From the NCBI GenBank assembly GCA_937874965.1, contig CALNCD010000109.1:1-22163 (forward strand): 22,163 nt of DNA. Reading direction: 5' to 3'. The notes below the pieces were generated by a model that saw nothing but the letters and a program-made list of their open reading frames with translations, made no database searches and was not told the origin of the DNA. This document shows, in pieces, positions 1 to 8,610 of this stretch (the first letter of the stretch is position 1; each line of letters starts with the position of its first letter). The translations under genes and the position numbers were made by a program. Origin of the DNA: an uncultured Erysipelotrichaceae bacterium (GTDB taxonomy: Bacteria > Bacillota_I > Bacilli_A > Erysipelotrichales > Erysipelotrichaceae).

Positions 1-1
1 C

Positions 2-3000
2 GATGCGAGTACTGTGCGCTTGCAAATCGTTTATAAGACGTCGGATTCGGACACTTCCGTCAATATCGGAGTCCCGCAGGTTATCTCACCAACCGATTAT
101 TCAGTTGTTTTAGGTGCTTTTGACACAGTGACCAATACCACTACCCTTACTGTTCGTCTGAACAATGCCTTAGCCATCAACGGCGGGAAATACATAACAG
201 ATGATAATGGGAAGGCAGTCTTTGCGTACAGTGCCTTAGAAATGCTCTATGATGCTCAGGTTGATACAACTGAGAATTATCCGGATCTTCCAAGCACAGC
301 AGCAACAGTTGTGAAAACCAATACCGCAAGTGCTTATTTCCTCGAAACACGCGAGAGCCTTGATTACAAACAAGGTACGTCATCTGCTGATGATACAGTC
401 TTGAATAAGGATAATGATACTACGACCAAGAGTTCAATTTCGAACTCCGCAAACATTACGGTCGTCAACGAGAAAGCACTGTTTGGCGGAATTTCAAAAA
501 CGGTGGATACAAATAAGACCATCAATGTGGGAACCCAGATCAATACACGTGACTACACGATTAAGATGGATAATGCCAGTGCCGTTGAACTACCAATCAA
601 AAAGGTCGTGGATGTCTTGCCTGAATACGAAAGTATTCTGATTGATGCAACCCATGATGTATCCGTTTCGATTGCCAGCACGAGTTATCCGGCTATCTAT
701 ACAGTGAATTCCTATACGGATGCATCCGGAAAGGTGTACCAGACATTGATTGTGACCGGCTATCGGGATGGCTCAACTGAAAAGCCGTTGGTTATTCCTG
801 GAACGAGTGATGTCAACGTTTTCAGCGTAGGATTAATCAAGTACACAACGACCCTTAGCTCTTCTGCTGTCGACGAGTATTTCAAAACCAATGATGTTGT
901 GACGATGAGCCGTTATAACCGCGTTGCCTTCTACCTGGATCCGGCTTACTCAATTACGTCAAGACAGTCTGTTGGTTATACTGAAAAATTCACGACAGAT
1001 AATGTTGTTGGCAATGACTGGGATAATGATGCATCGACGGATGTTCGCTATCAGTGGAATCAAAGTGCTGAAGTTATCAACAATATTTCTTATATCAGTC
1101 CGTTTACCTATGTGACCCCTCAAAAGGTCGTGACCAATGGCAATACGGAATCCTATGTTGATTATGTTCAGAATCAGACTTTTATTTCTCCAGGTGATAA
1201 TGTTGCTTGGAAACTGTTCCTTGGGAATTCGAACCAGAGCATGACATCAACGATTGAGTCCGGTTCGAAGTTCATCGTTGTCTTACCTGCTGGGTTGACC
1301 TATGCAGGATACGCATTGGACAGCTCCAACCAGGAGATTGTACCAGGATTTGTGAGCGGTGCGCCGACAGTGACGGTTCGGCCGGACAACACGACAGTAC
1401 TTGAGTGGACAGTTGCCCAGGATCTTCCGCGGAATACCTCATTGAATTTTACAATCCGTACGAATACGGATCGGTATACCTACGCGACTTATGGGGTAAC
1501 CAGCATGCTGGTTCCGAAGCAGACAGATGCACAGTATTTCTTTGATTCGATGGTTATCGGTGCTCCAGAGCATGCGAAGGGTTCAACACCGAAAACCTCG
1601 GATATTTCGAAGTATGATGCTGGATTGACTGGATTATCCCACTATGTGGAAGCGAATACTCAAGTGGATGTCTATGGGGACTTAGGTCTTAATGCGAAAC
1701 TGACGCTAACTGAAAACCTGTCCGGGAACAGTGTAAATAGCAAATCTGATAACCGGACGTTAACATTAGCCGATAAGAACAATACCTTTACCTATGCGAT
1801 GGATGTTATCGTTGAGCGTTCAGATTCCTACCTCCATGATCTTGTCTTAATCAACCGCCTACCGAAGCTCGGTGATAAGAAGCTCTTGTTTGATCAGGAG
1901 CGAGGAAGCAGTGCTGAAGTCAATTTGGTCGGAGATGGGTCATTCACAGTTACCAAGACAGATAAGAACAAGGTTTCGACTGTTCTAAATGAAGGAACGG
2001 ATTACACAGTCCAATATTATTTTGGAAATTCGTCTGATAAATTCACAGATGCAGATTGGCAAGGAGCACTTCAACCAGGCCGTTGGTACTCTGCTGCTGA
2101 AGCTCTGGCAGATGGCAAGGATGTTCAGCTTGCGACTGCGAATCGAATTCTCTTGGCAAAAACGCTGAACTTCATTGAAGGTGATGTTATAACTGCGTCC
2201 TTCCAGGCTGTGCTGAGCGACTATACTGATAAGGATCAGATTGCTTTCGATTCATTCGGTTATTATGGAATTGTCGGCTCCGGAGCAGTGATGCTAACTG
2301 AACCGTTGGAAGTTGCGATCAAAGCGAATTCCATGAATATCACCGGAGTTAAAACATGGGCTGATGGTGACAATCAAGATGGATTACGCCCGGAATTTTC
2401 ACAAAGCGCATTGACACTGACATTATCAGCTGATGGTGTTCCTGTAAATGTTTCACCGGTTTGGACACAGAATGATGATGGTACATGGACATATGTTTAT
2501 GCAGATATGCCAGTCAATAATTCTGAAACCGGAAAACCGATTGACTATACAATTACAGAAGCACCTGTGGTTGGCTATACAACGACCTATGATGGCATGA
2601 ATATTACCAATACCCATGTTCCGTTGACGACAACCATCAATGGTGAGAAACATTGGATTGATAACAATAATCAGGATGGGTTGCGTCCTGAATTCTCGCA
2701 GACTGCATTGACCTTGACACTGTATGCTGATGACGTTTCCCTCGGAACGGTTAATCCAGTTTGGGTCAACAACAATGATGGTACGTGGTCGTATTCGATT
2801 GCTGATCTACCTGTTTACAATCAAGGCAAGTTAATTGTCTATCGTGTTGAAGAAGCATCGGTCAGCGGTTATTCGGCAACGTACTCCGGTTACTCAATCG
2901 TGAATACTCACACCCCTGAAACCGTCGATATCAATGGTTCGAAGGTGTGGGATGACAAGTCCAATCAGGATGGCATTCGCCCGAATGCGATTGAACTGAC

Positions 3001-3870
3001 GGGCAGGCGGTTAATGATGCCAGTGTCACTTGGGTTAAAGCAGATGATAATTGGACATATACAATTTCTGGTCAGCCGAAGTACCGTGATGGCGGCGTCT
3101 TGATTGTTTATACAATTGACGAAAAAGATGTAAATGGTTATGTGAAGACTGTTGATGGATTTACGATCACCAATTCACATAAAACGGCTTTGATTGATAT
3201 TACGGGAACAAAGACATGGAACGATCAGAATAACCAAGACGGCATTCGCCCTGATTCAATTGATTTGACCTTGTATGCCAATGGCATTGAAGTTGAAGGT
3301 GCTAAACCGACTTGGGTGAAGACCGGCGATGTCTGGACCTATACCTATAAGTCTTTGGATCAAAGTGCCAATGGTACGGCAATTGTCTATTCAATCACCG
3401 AAGCTCCGATCGAAGGATATACTGCCTTTATTGATGGATTGAACATCACAAATGTTCACACCACTGCGGTAACAACCGTTTACGGAACAAAGAACTGGGT
3501 GGATGAATCAGATGCTGACAAGGTCAGACCAGACGCGATTACCTTGATTCTTTACGGCAATGGTCAGGAACTAGGCAATATTAACCCGATCTGGACAAAG
3601 AACGGGAATACCTGGACGTATACTATTGATAACCTGCCATTGAATCTTAATGGAAAAGCAGTTGAGTACACCATTGAGGAAGTTCCAGTCAATGGATATA
3701 CCACAGCAATTGATGGTTTTACAATCACCAATACACATAAGGTTGATGCAAAGCTTCCGAATACGGGTGTAGACAATACACGTGAACTTCTGTTTGCAGC
3801 AATGGCTCTTCTCAGCGGTTTAATCATTGTTTTAGGAACCAAGAAAGCAACGCTTAAGAGAAAGAACTAA
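2..3870 (+). pseudogene. LPXTG-anchored Cna_B-repeat surface protein, 5' cut by window, frameshifted
   Basis: The reading frame is open to the left edge, so the true start lies outside the window. The first ~780 visible codons form a large extracellular adhesin-like region rich in Thr, Ser, Asn and Asp, of no domain family I can name. Five tandem Cna_B-type repeats follow, each opening with a K-x-W-x-D block plus NQDG[LI]RP (degenerate in the last) and closing with GY...I(T/V)N(T/S)H. In repeat 3 the frame breaks at 3000/3001; the upstream frame runs 34 codons of unrelated residues to a stop at 3103. The repeats continue in the next frame to a sorting signal: LPNTG at about 3754-3768, a hydrophobic helix and a basic tail (KRKN). 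Sortase would normally anchor such a protein to peptidoglycan. As written, the product lacks half of repeat 3, repeats 4-5 and the anchor, so it would probably be released or degraded. The TTG at 3100 has no ribosome binding site and sits mid-repeat, so I do not treat the downstream part as a separate gene. Confidence 0.85.
2336..3747 (+). repeat. Five tandem Cna_B-like domain repeats
   Basis: The protein-level repeats begin near 2336, 2625, 2921, 3190 and 3469, each about 90-95 residues. Each starts with a G-x-K-x-W-x-D-x-x-x-Q-D-G-x-R-P type block, has a central P-x-W segment followed by G-x-W-x-Y, and ends in E-x-x-V-x-G-Y followed by N-T-H. Repeat 5 has the diverged form DESDADKVRP. These are the usual stalk domains of Gram-positive surface proteins and often carry internal isopeptide bonds. 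Repeat 3 contains the frameshift. Confidence 0.85.
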
Positions 3871-3876
3871 TACTTA

Positions 3877-3904
3877 CCCCGGGGAATCTTCCCTGGGGCT
3901 TTTC
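3877..3904 (+). terminator. Rho-independent terminator after the adhesin
   Basis: A GC-rich hairpin (CCCCGGGGA / TCCCTGGGG, one G-T wobble) is followed by a T-rich run, seven bases after the adhesin stop codon. Confidence 0.8.
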
Positions 3905-3991
3905 TTATGTATATGTCTGGTATTGAGCGTTGATGAGGATGTCTGGTAATTCGTCTGGAAATCCTCTACAATATGTCCTAGTGAGGTTACT

Positions 3992-5203
3992 ATGAAAAAT
4001 GTCTATATTGTTGAAGCGAAGCGCACACCGATTGGTTCATTTCTCGGCAGTCTGAAAGACTATACGGCTGCCGATCTGATGGCTGTATTGATTGCAGATC
4101 TTAAACAGACGCAACCAGAGCTGTTTGATTTGGTTGATGAAGTCATCGTGGGTCACGTGCTCAGTGCGAACCAGGGACAGGGAGTATCACGCCAGGCTGC
4201 CTTGCGCGCAGGTTTACCTGAATCCGTCTGCGCATACAGCGTAAATATGGTCTGTGGGAGCGGGCTTAAAGCTATTGCAAACGCATGGATGTCCATTTTG
4301 TCCGGACAAGCGCATGTAGTGCTTGCTGGCGGTGTGGAAGTGATGAGCCAGACGCCATACTATATGCCTGCACGAATACGAAACGGGGCAAAGATGGGTT
4401 CATTTTCATCTGTTGATGGATTACTTCAGGATGGATTGCTGGATGGATTTGACCATCAGCATATGGGAATTACAGCAGAACGGGTCTCTCAGCTTTATGG
4501 AATCGACCGCTTATCCCAGGATGAATTTGCACTCGAGTCACAACGGAGAGCAAACCAGGCGTTGGAAGATCATCAGTTTCAAGATGAAATTGTGGCGGTT
4601 CCACTTAAAGAATCAAAAACGGAAACCATGTTTGATCAGGATGAATACCCGCGTAAAAACAGCACCCTTGAGAGACTTTCAAAGTTAAGAAGTTCTTTTC
4701 AGGATTCAGGAACAGTGACTGCAGGCAATTCATCAGGAATCAATGATGGTGCAAGTCTGGTAAGTGTCGTCAGTGAGGATAGTGTAAAGAAGTATCATTT
4801 AACGCCTATGGTACGAATTGTTGGTTATACGCAGGCTGGAGTCGATCCGGCGATTATGGGGATTGCTCCAGTGCCTGCCATTATCGCATTGTTGGAAAAG
4901 TATCATCTATCACTTGATGATATCGGGTTATTTGAACTGAACGAGGCATTTAGTGCCCAGTCACTGGCGGTTATCCAAGAACTTGCTAAGAATTTCCACA
5001 CGGACAAGAAGAAATTGATGGACCGTATCAACATTAATGGCGGTGCAATTGCACTAGGGCACCCGATAGGTGCAAGCGGGAACCGAATTGTCGTCAGCCT
5101 GACGCATGCGATGAAGAAACACAATGTCCGTTACGGTATTGCATCACTCTGCATCGGAGGGGGGATGGCAATTGCCATGTTGCTTGAGAATGCTGAAGGA
5201 TAG
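3992..5203 (+). CDS. Acetyl-CoA C-acetyltransferase (thiolase)
   Basis: A biosynthetic-type thiolase of 403 residues, normal length for the family. It condenses two acetyl-CoA to acetoacetyl-CoA (reversible) in the cytosol, feeding butyrate, mevalonate or ketone metabolism. The nucleophilic Cys88 lies in VNMVCGSGLKA, the catalytic His357 in GGAIALGHPIGASG and the second acid/base Cys387 in LCIGGGMA, so all three family active-site blocks are intact. The start is supported by GAGG a few bases upstream of the ATG. The gene stands alone between terminators or promoters: no HMG-CoA synthase, crotonase or 3-hydroxyacyl-CoA dehydrogenase gene adjoins it, so the pathway cannot be read from context. 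The symbol could be thlA, atoB or phaA, and I leave it blank. Confidence 0.93.
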   Translation: MKNVYIVEAKRTPIGSFLGSLKDYTAADLMAVLIADLKQTQPELFDLVDEVIVGHVLSANQGQGVSRQAALRAGLPESVCAYSVNMVCGSGLKAIANAWMSILSGQAHVVLAGGVEVMSQTPYYMPARIRNGAKMGSFSSVDGLLQDGLLDGFDHQHMGITAERVSQLYGIDRLSQDEFALESQRRANQALEDHQFQDEIVAVPLKESKTETMFDQDEYPRKNSTLERLSKLRSSFQDSGTVTAGNSSGINDGASLVSVVSEDSVKKYHLTPMVRIVGYTQAGVDPAIMGIAPVPAIIALLEKYHLSLDDIGLFELNEAFSAQSLAVIQELAKNFHTDKKKLMDRININGGAIALGHPIGASGNRIVVSLTHAMKKHNVRYGIASLCIGGGMAIAMLLENAEG

Positions 5204-5211
5204 TCCATGCC

Positions 5212-5238
5212 TTGCTGCAGGCGTTGATGTGCTATAAT
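5212..5238 (+). promoter_or_regulatory. Promoter of the small membrane protein gene
   Basis: A perfect TATAAT (5233-5238) is preceded by TGc, an extended -10 element. A TTGCTG at 5212-5217 gives a short 15-nt spacer. It lies just after the thiolase stop codon and 29 bases before the next start. Confidence 0.6.
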
Positions 5239-5266
5239 TCTCCTTGAATTGAAAGGATGAATTCCG

Positions 5267-5758
5267 ATGACAACTCATGAGATTACCCTCATTATCGTTT
5301 TATCAGTACTCTCGCTCATCAGTTCCTATGGACTGATTCTCTATTTTGTGTTTGGCATGATTGCTTTAAGTGCACCATCCAGGATTGCATTTTTCAGTAG
5401 TGCACTGATCTCCTTCTTGGTCTATTTTGCTTTCGGTATGCAGCCTCATACGTTGCTTAACTTCATTGTTCTGCCCATCATGGTATGGATACTCCAAAAG
5501 TTCAGAACCTCTGTGTTTCCAGAAGGCAGCTCTACAGCCATTGTCAATATCCGTTTAGGAATACTTGGCTTTATTCTGACAACGGTCTTTACCTGCATCA
5601 ACATTCTGATTGTCGGCGCGATCTATGGAACAGTGATCGGAACCTTTGTTCAGTATCTGCCTAATAATGTGCTGACCATTATTCTGAATACCGCTTTATT
5701 TGCTGTTGCAGGGAACAGACTCTATTTTTACCTGACACGGCAGTTCCTGAAATTATAG
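5267..5758 (+). CDS. Small integral membrane protein of unknown function
   Basis: A 163-residue, very hydrophobic protein with about five predicted membrane segments (roughly residues 5-30, 33-52, 57-75, 93-118 and 130-150). It has no obvious catalytic motif or signal cleavage site. AAAGGATG upstream of the ATG supports the start, and an extended -10 promoter lies just before. I do not recognise the family. It is monocistronic and convergent with the nrdI-like gene. The short loops give no hint of substrate; it could be a small transporter-like or scaffold membrane protein, but this is not shown. Confidence 0.8.
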   Translation: MTTHEITLIIVLSVLSLISSYGLILYFVFGMIALSAPSRIAFFSSALISFLVYFAFGMQPHTLLNFIVLPIMVWILQKFRTSVFPEGSSTAIVNIRLGILGFILTTVFTCINILIVGAIYGTVIGTFVQYLPNNVLTIILNTALFAVAGNRLYFYLTRQFLKL

Positions 5759-5760
5759 CA

Positions 5761-5825
5761 TAAAAAAAACATTCAGAAGTGAATGCCAGGACTTGGATAC
5801 CAAGAAGGGATTCACTTTTTGAATG
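5761..5825. terminator. Nested inverted repeat, shared terminator of convergent genes
   Basis: Outer arms CATTCA-g-AAGTGAAT and ATTCACTT-tt-TGAATG enclose an inner CTTGG / CCAAG hairpin. A run of A at 5761-5769 becomes a U tract for leftward transcription, so it should terminate the nrdI-like transcript. The internal TTTTT may also help rightward termination. Confidence 0.7.
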
Positions 5826-5879
5826 CTCGGACGACTGAAGGTAAATCGGCGGATATGCAGGTCATCAGATCAATAGATC

Positions 5880-6230
5880 CTACCCATTGACTTCCGCAAT
5901 ATACTGTTTTGTTTTCTCAACATCTTCGGGTGTTCCGCTGAGCTCAATTCTCGAAATAATCACTAAGCCGTATTGCTTTTCGATTTTTGAAGCTGCTTTG
6001 TTGTAGAACGGACCAAACCGTTTCATACCATTAACCACAACACCTTTAACTAAATCAGCATGCTGCTTTAAGAATAGTTCTGTACTTGCTGCTATTTTCC
6101 CTAACCCTTCATTTCGAGTGACCAGAATGCAAGGTTCATTCAAAGGCTCGAAAACCGTTTGGGTGGGCAACCCTAACTGATCGGCAAAAGCTTGTCCTCT
6201 GCCACTCAGGCTATCGACTACAATAATCAT
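5880..6230 (-). CDS. nrdI: NrdI-like flavodoxin (ribonucleotide reductase accessory protein)
   Basis: A 116-residue protein with the NrdI plan: an N-terminal VDSLSG phosphate-binding loop, a middle ILVTRNEGLG segment where NrdI proteins bind FMN, then LVKGVVVNG and a strongly conserved C-terminal block RIELSGTPEDVEK. NrdI supplies oxidant for assembly of the dimanganese-tyrosyl cofactor of class Ib ribonucleotide reductase (NrdF). The start is supported by GAGG upstream and a TATAAT-like -10 at 6253-6258 on this strand. No nrdE, nrdF or nrdH gene adjoins it here, so it is an orphan copy. The usual TTG/TYTTG flavin loop is replaced by TRNEG, so flavin handling may differ. Family assignment is good; function in this genome is inferred. 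Confidence 0.78.
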   Translation of the reverse strand: MIIVVDSLSGRGQAFADQLGLPTQTVFEPLNEPCILVTRNEGLGKIAASTELFLKQHADLVKGVVVNGMKRFGPFYNKAASKIEKQYGLVIISRIELSGTPEDVEKTKQYIAEVNG

Positions 6231-6252
6231 GTTATTTCCTCATTTCCCATTT

Positions 6253-6258
6253 ATTATA
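6253..6258 (-). promoter_or_regulatory. -10 box of the nrdI-like gene
   Basis: TATAAT on the minus strand, 23 bases before the start codon. No convincing -35 lies at standard spacing, so only the -10 is called. Confidence 0.4.
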
Positions 6259-6305
6259 AATCATGAAGGCGAGATGATACTCAAAGACTATCTTTGGTAT
6301 ACATT

Positions 6306-6337
6306 AAAAAAAGCCTTTCGGATTGCGAAGAGGCTTC
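6306..6337 (-). terminator. Terminator at the left end of the AT-rich island
   Basis: Read leftward, the stem AAGCCT-c-TTCG / CGAA-AGGCTT has a single bulge and the loop CAATC, followed by at least seven U. It lies downstream of the ATPase/RloB-like operon. It may end that transcript, or be the native terminator of a former tRNA gene (see findings). Confidence 0.8.
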
Positions 6338-6421
6338 TTGGTTTCAATGGTGCGGAAACATGAGGAATAATAGAAACACGATTTATACTCAGCAAGAGCA
6401 AGAAATCACCTATTAATGAAG

Positions 6422-6967
6422 TTAAGATTCATTTATATTTTTAATAATCTCATCAAATACACACAGTACATTACTGGTTTTCTCTGATAATGGATTTTTG
6501 TTTCTTAGAGAAGGTTCTAAAACACTTTCAATTGAGTGTTTTCTAATGAAGTGGCCGACCTCTTTCACTTTCTGACTATCTTTCACTCTTTTGCCTAATA
6601 AAACATGTTCAATGTTTTTGTTGAATAAAATGCAATGATAATCAACTCTCTCTTCACAATGTTTTAAAATACTGCTAATCAGGCTTTCGTCATTGGGATT
6701 AGTCGTAAAGTTATCCATGTCAATTGAGTATAAAACAAAGGTTCTACAATCGGGCATAGATTTTATGTGACTCTTTATTTCACTTTGTACTCGCTTACTA
6801 TTCCAAGAATGCTTACCGCCCATATAAACAAATTGGCGAGTTATAGAACTGCTTCTATAGAATTCGTTAAAATAAAAACTGAAAATTTCACTTATGTATC
6901 TACAATCAGTCTTTGCTTTACTTGTGGTTTCGACTACAAACACTATTTGAAAATAGTCGTTGTTCAT
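6422..6967 (-). CDS. RloB-like (TOPRIM-type) protein, partner of the ATPase
   Basis: A 181-residue protein whose start overlaps the stop of the upstream ATPase gene by four bases (ATGA), so the two are translationally coupled. It begins with a beta strand IVFVVE (Glu13), followed later by VLYSIDMDNF with Asp83 and Asp85, then a hydrophobic strand CILFNKNIEHVLLGKR with Glu120. This order of an early Glu, a D-x-D strand and a later N/E block matches RloB and related TOPRIM-like effectors that pair with RloA, AbiLi or AriA ATPases. The sequence match is weak: the usual EGxxT is here ETTSK. The family call is therefore inference from gene pairing plus residue layout. If correct, the protein would be the nuclease-like effector released or activated by the ATPase on phage infection. 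Confidence 0.55.
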   Translation of the reverse strand: MNNDYFQIVFVVETTSKAKTDCRYISEIFSFYFNEFYRSSSITRQFVYMGGKHSWNSKRVQSEIKSHIKSMPDCRTFVLYSIDMDNFTTNPNDESLISSILKHCEERVDYHCILFNKNIEHVLLGKRVKDSQKVKEVGHFIRKHSIESVLEPSLRNKNPLSEKTSNVLCVFDEIIKNINES

Positions 6968-8502
6968 AGTGAACCTTGTTCTTCTTTACCTAGAATTCTA
7001 AGGAAATCATCAGCCGAAAGATTATGCGGTATCCCTTTGACTTTTCCAGAACGATAAAAATTAATTGCTTTACTATTTCCTCTCTTAACCCACTTGACAA
7101 TTTCTTGTTTTGCATTTATGAAGTCGATTGAATCTTTTTTTGATTCTAACACTTCCATTGGAGCAAGATTGTGTGTTGTGAAAATTAATTGTCCGATACA
7201 ATTCTCTGAAACAAATTCAACTAGTCGGCTAAGTATAACATCATGAAGACCTGAGTCCAACTCATCATAAATAACTATGCCGCCGTTAAATATATCTTTG
7301 ATTGAATCCGCAAATTCAAAAAGTTTTTTAGTTCCTGAACTTTCCAAGTATAGTGGAACTACATAATCTCCATAATCAAAAGCAATATTTGCAATAATAT
7401 ACTTATTTTTTTCTGAAATGTCAGTATAATATGGAGATAAATTTTGGATATCAGGTTTAAATAGCCTAATAATCTCAGTGCGGTAATTCATATCTTTCTC
7501 AAAACGATCTTTTGACTCACGCTTGATTACAAATTTTGATGAAAGAACATCGTTTGCACGAATATCTGAACTAATCAAATTTTGAAATTCAATACGTTCA
7601 TCTAAGTCTACGATATTATCGAAATTCGGAATATAAACTGAATGTGAGTCAATATCTAATGAATTGTTAAGTTGAGTAAGTCCATCAGATAAATGAGAAC
7701 GATTAGCACTATTTATTTCATCTTCCTCACCGACAAAAACTTTAACACTAGAAAGAAAATCAATCAAATAGTGACTAACTAATATTTCAAGTTTGAATTT
7801 TTGCATGTTATCTTTATCTAAATCCATTGCTTCTTCTATCAATTCATTCAGTGACTTATCGTTACTTGTAGCTGTGTCATGTTTTTTTAAAATATCGACA
7901 AGTGTAGTATTTATAACTGATTTCAATAGGCTAGTAAATGATTTTGTAAGTAACTGATTTTGCAATTTGGCGTTCAATATACTGGATGTCTCGTTGTGAA
8001 TTACATTCTCTTCATTTGACACGAATTTATACAATGGTTTTTTAGCTTTTTTTAAGTCTGATTTTTTAAATACCTCTAATGATTGAGCATTAATAAAAAA
8101 TTGACCGAATTTATTTTTTGCCAAAGAAATTGAATAATCAATAATAATAAATCTGTAATTATTAACGCTGTATTCCAACTCTTCTTTGTTAAACTGATAA
8201 ACTAGAAATGAGATGTATAATTCAATATTATCGGATTCTTTATTAAGAAGTTCCGATAATGTTTTCTGGTTTTGTTCGCTAGCTAAATAATTTTCATCAT
8301 TCATTAACTTAAATAAAATATCAAAAGAGTGAATAATTGCAGTCTTCCCAGATCCGTTTTCACCATAGAAAGCCTTGACGCTTCCTTCATATGGGAAATT
8401 TGCACTTTTAGGGTTTGCCAAAAAATCAATTTCCATTTTATTTTTAATAGATTTTATACCGTTCGTTGCAAATTTTGCGATTTTATTGTAATTCCTTTCC
8501 AT
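6964..8502 (-). CDS. ABC/SMC-like ATPase of the RloA / OLD / AriA type
   Basis: A 512-residue ATPase with an N-terminal Walker A GENGSGKT (residues 47-54), a signature ESSGTKKL (387-394), Walker B IVIYDELDSGLH (about 409-420, with Asp413 and Glu414) and an H-loop TTHN (442-445). The long middle, charged and rich in Asp, Lys, Ser and Asn, is the insert usual in RecF/OLD-like proteins. The ESxGT form of the signature is typical of AAA_15/RloA-type ATPases rather than transporter ABC proteins, and no membrane segment exists. The start is supported by AGGAGG seven bases upstream and a good promoter at 8524-8552. With the coupled RloB-like gene it forms a two-gene module resembling RloAB, AbiL and PARIS, which act against phage. 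Anti-phage function is inferred from family and location in a mobile island. Confidence 0.8.
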   Translation of the reverse strand: MERNYNKIAKFATNGIKSIKNKMEIDFLANPKSANFPYEGSVKAFYGENGSGKTAIIHSFDILFKLMNDENYLASEQNQKTLSELLNKESDNIELYISFLVYQFNKEELEYSVNNYRFIIIDYSISLAKNKFGQFFINAQSLEVFKKSDLKKAKKPLYKFVSNEENVIHNETSSILNAKLQNQLLTKSFTSLLKSVINTTLVDILKKHDTATSNDKSLNELIEEAMDLDKDNMQKFKLEILVSHYLIDFLSSVKVFVGEEDEINSANRSHLSDGLTQLNNSLDIDSHSVYIPNFDNIVDLDERIEFQNLISSDIRANDVLSSKFVIKRESKDRFEKDMNYRTEIIRLFKPDIQNLSPYYTDISEKNKYIIANIAFDYGDYVVPLYLESSGTKKLFEFADSIKDIFNGGIVIYDELDSGLHDVILSRLVEFVSENCIGQLIFTTHNLAPMEVLESKKDSIDFINAKQEIVKWVKRGNSKAINFYRSGKVKGIPHNLSADDFLRILGKEEQGSL

Positions 8503-8523
8503 ATAGTACCTCCTCTTTTACGA

Positions 8524-8552
8524 ATTGTAACATATTTTAGTATTTGTGTCAT
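8524..8552 (-). promoter_or_regulatory. Promoter of the ATPase/RloB-like operon
   Basis: On the minus strand, ATGACA (8547-8552), a 17-nt spacer and TACAAT (8524-8529) lie 21 bases before the start codon. The pair therefore has its own promoter, independent of the recombinase genes upstream. Confidence 0.6.
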
Positions 8553-8610
8553 CTTGTTTAAGCTGGAATTTTAATCTTTCACACTTTGGCTATTAATAAT
8601 CATCTCAAGT

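Noticed and set aside
3100..3870. An independent gene for the last Cna_B repeats
   Set aside because: Its only start is a TTG in the middle of a repeat with no ribosome binding site; it is better read as the frameshifted remainder of the upstream adhesin.
6340..6420. Direct repeats marking attL/attR with the 14,640-14,735 region
   Set aside because: Only short matches were found (AAACACG, CA(A/T)TGGTG, and an inverted CGGAAACA), none long or specific enough to call an attachment site.
6422..6967. Toxin-antitoxin reading of the ATPase/181-residue pair
   Set aside because: The large ATPase with full Walker, signature and H-loop motifs and the coupled effector fit RloAB-like systems better than a classical toxin-antitoxin pair; mechanisms may still overlap.
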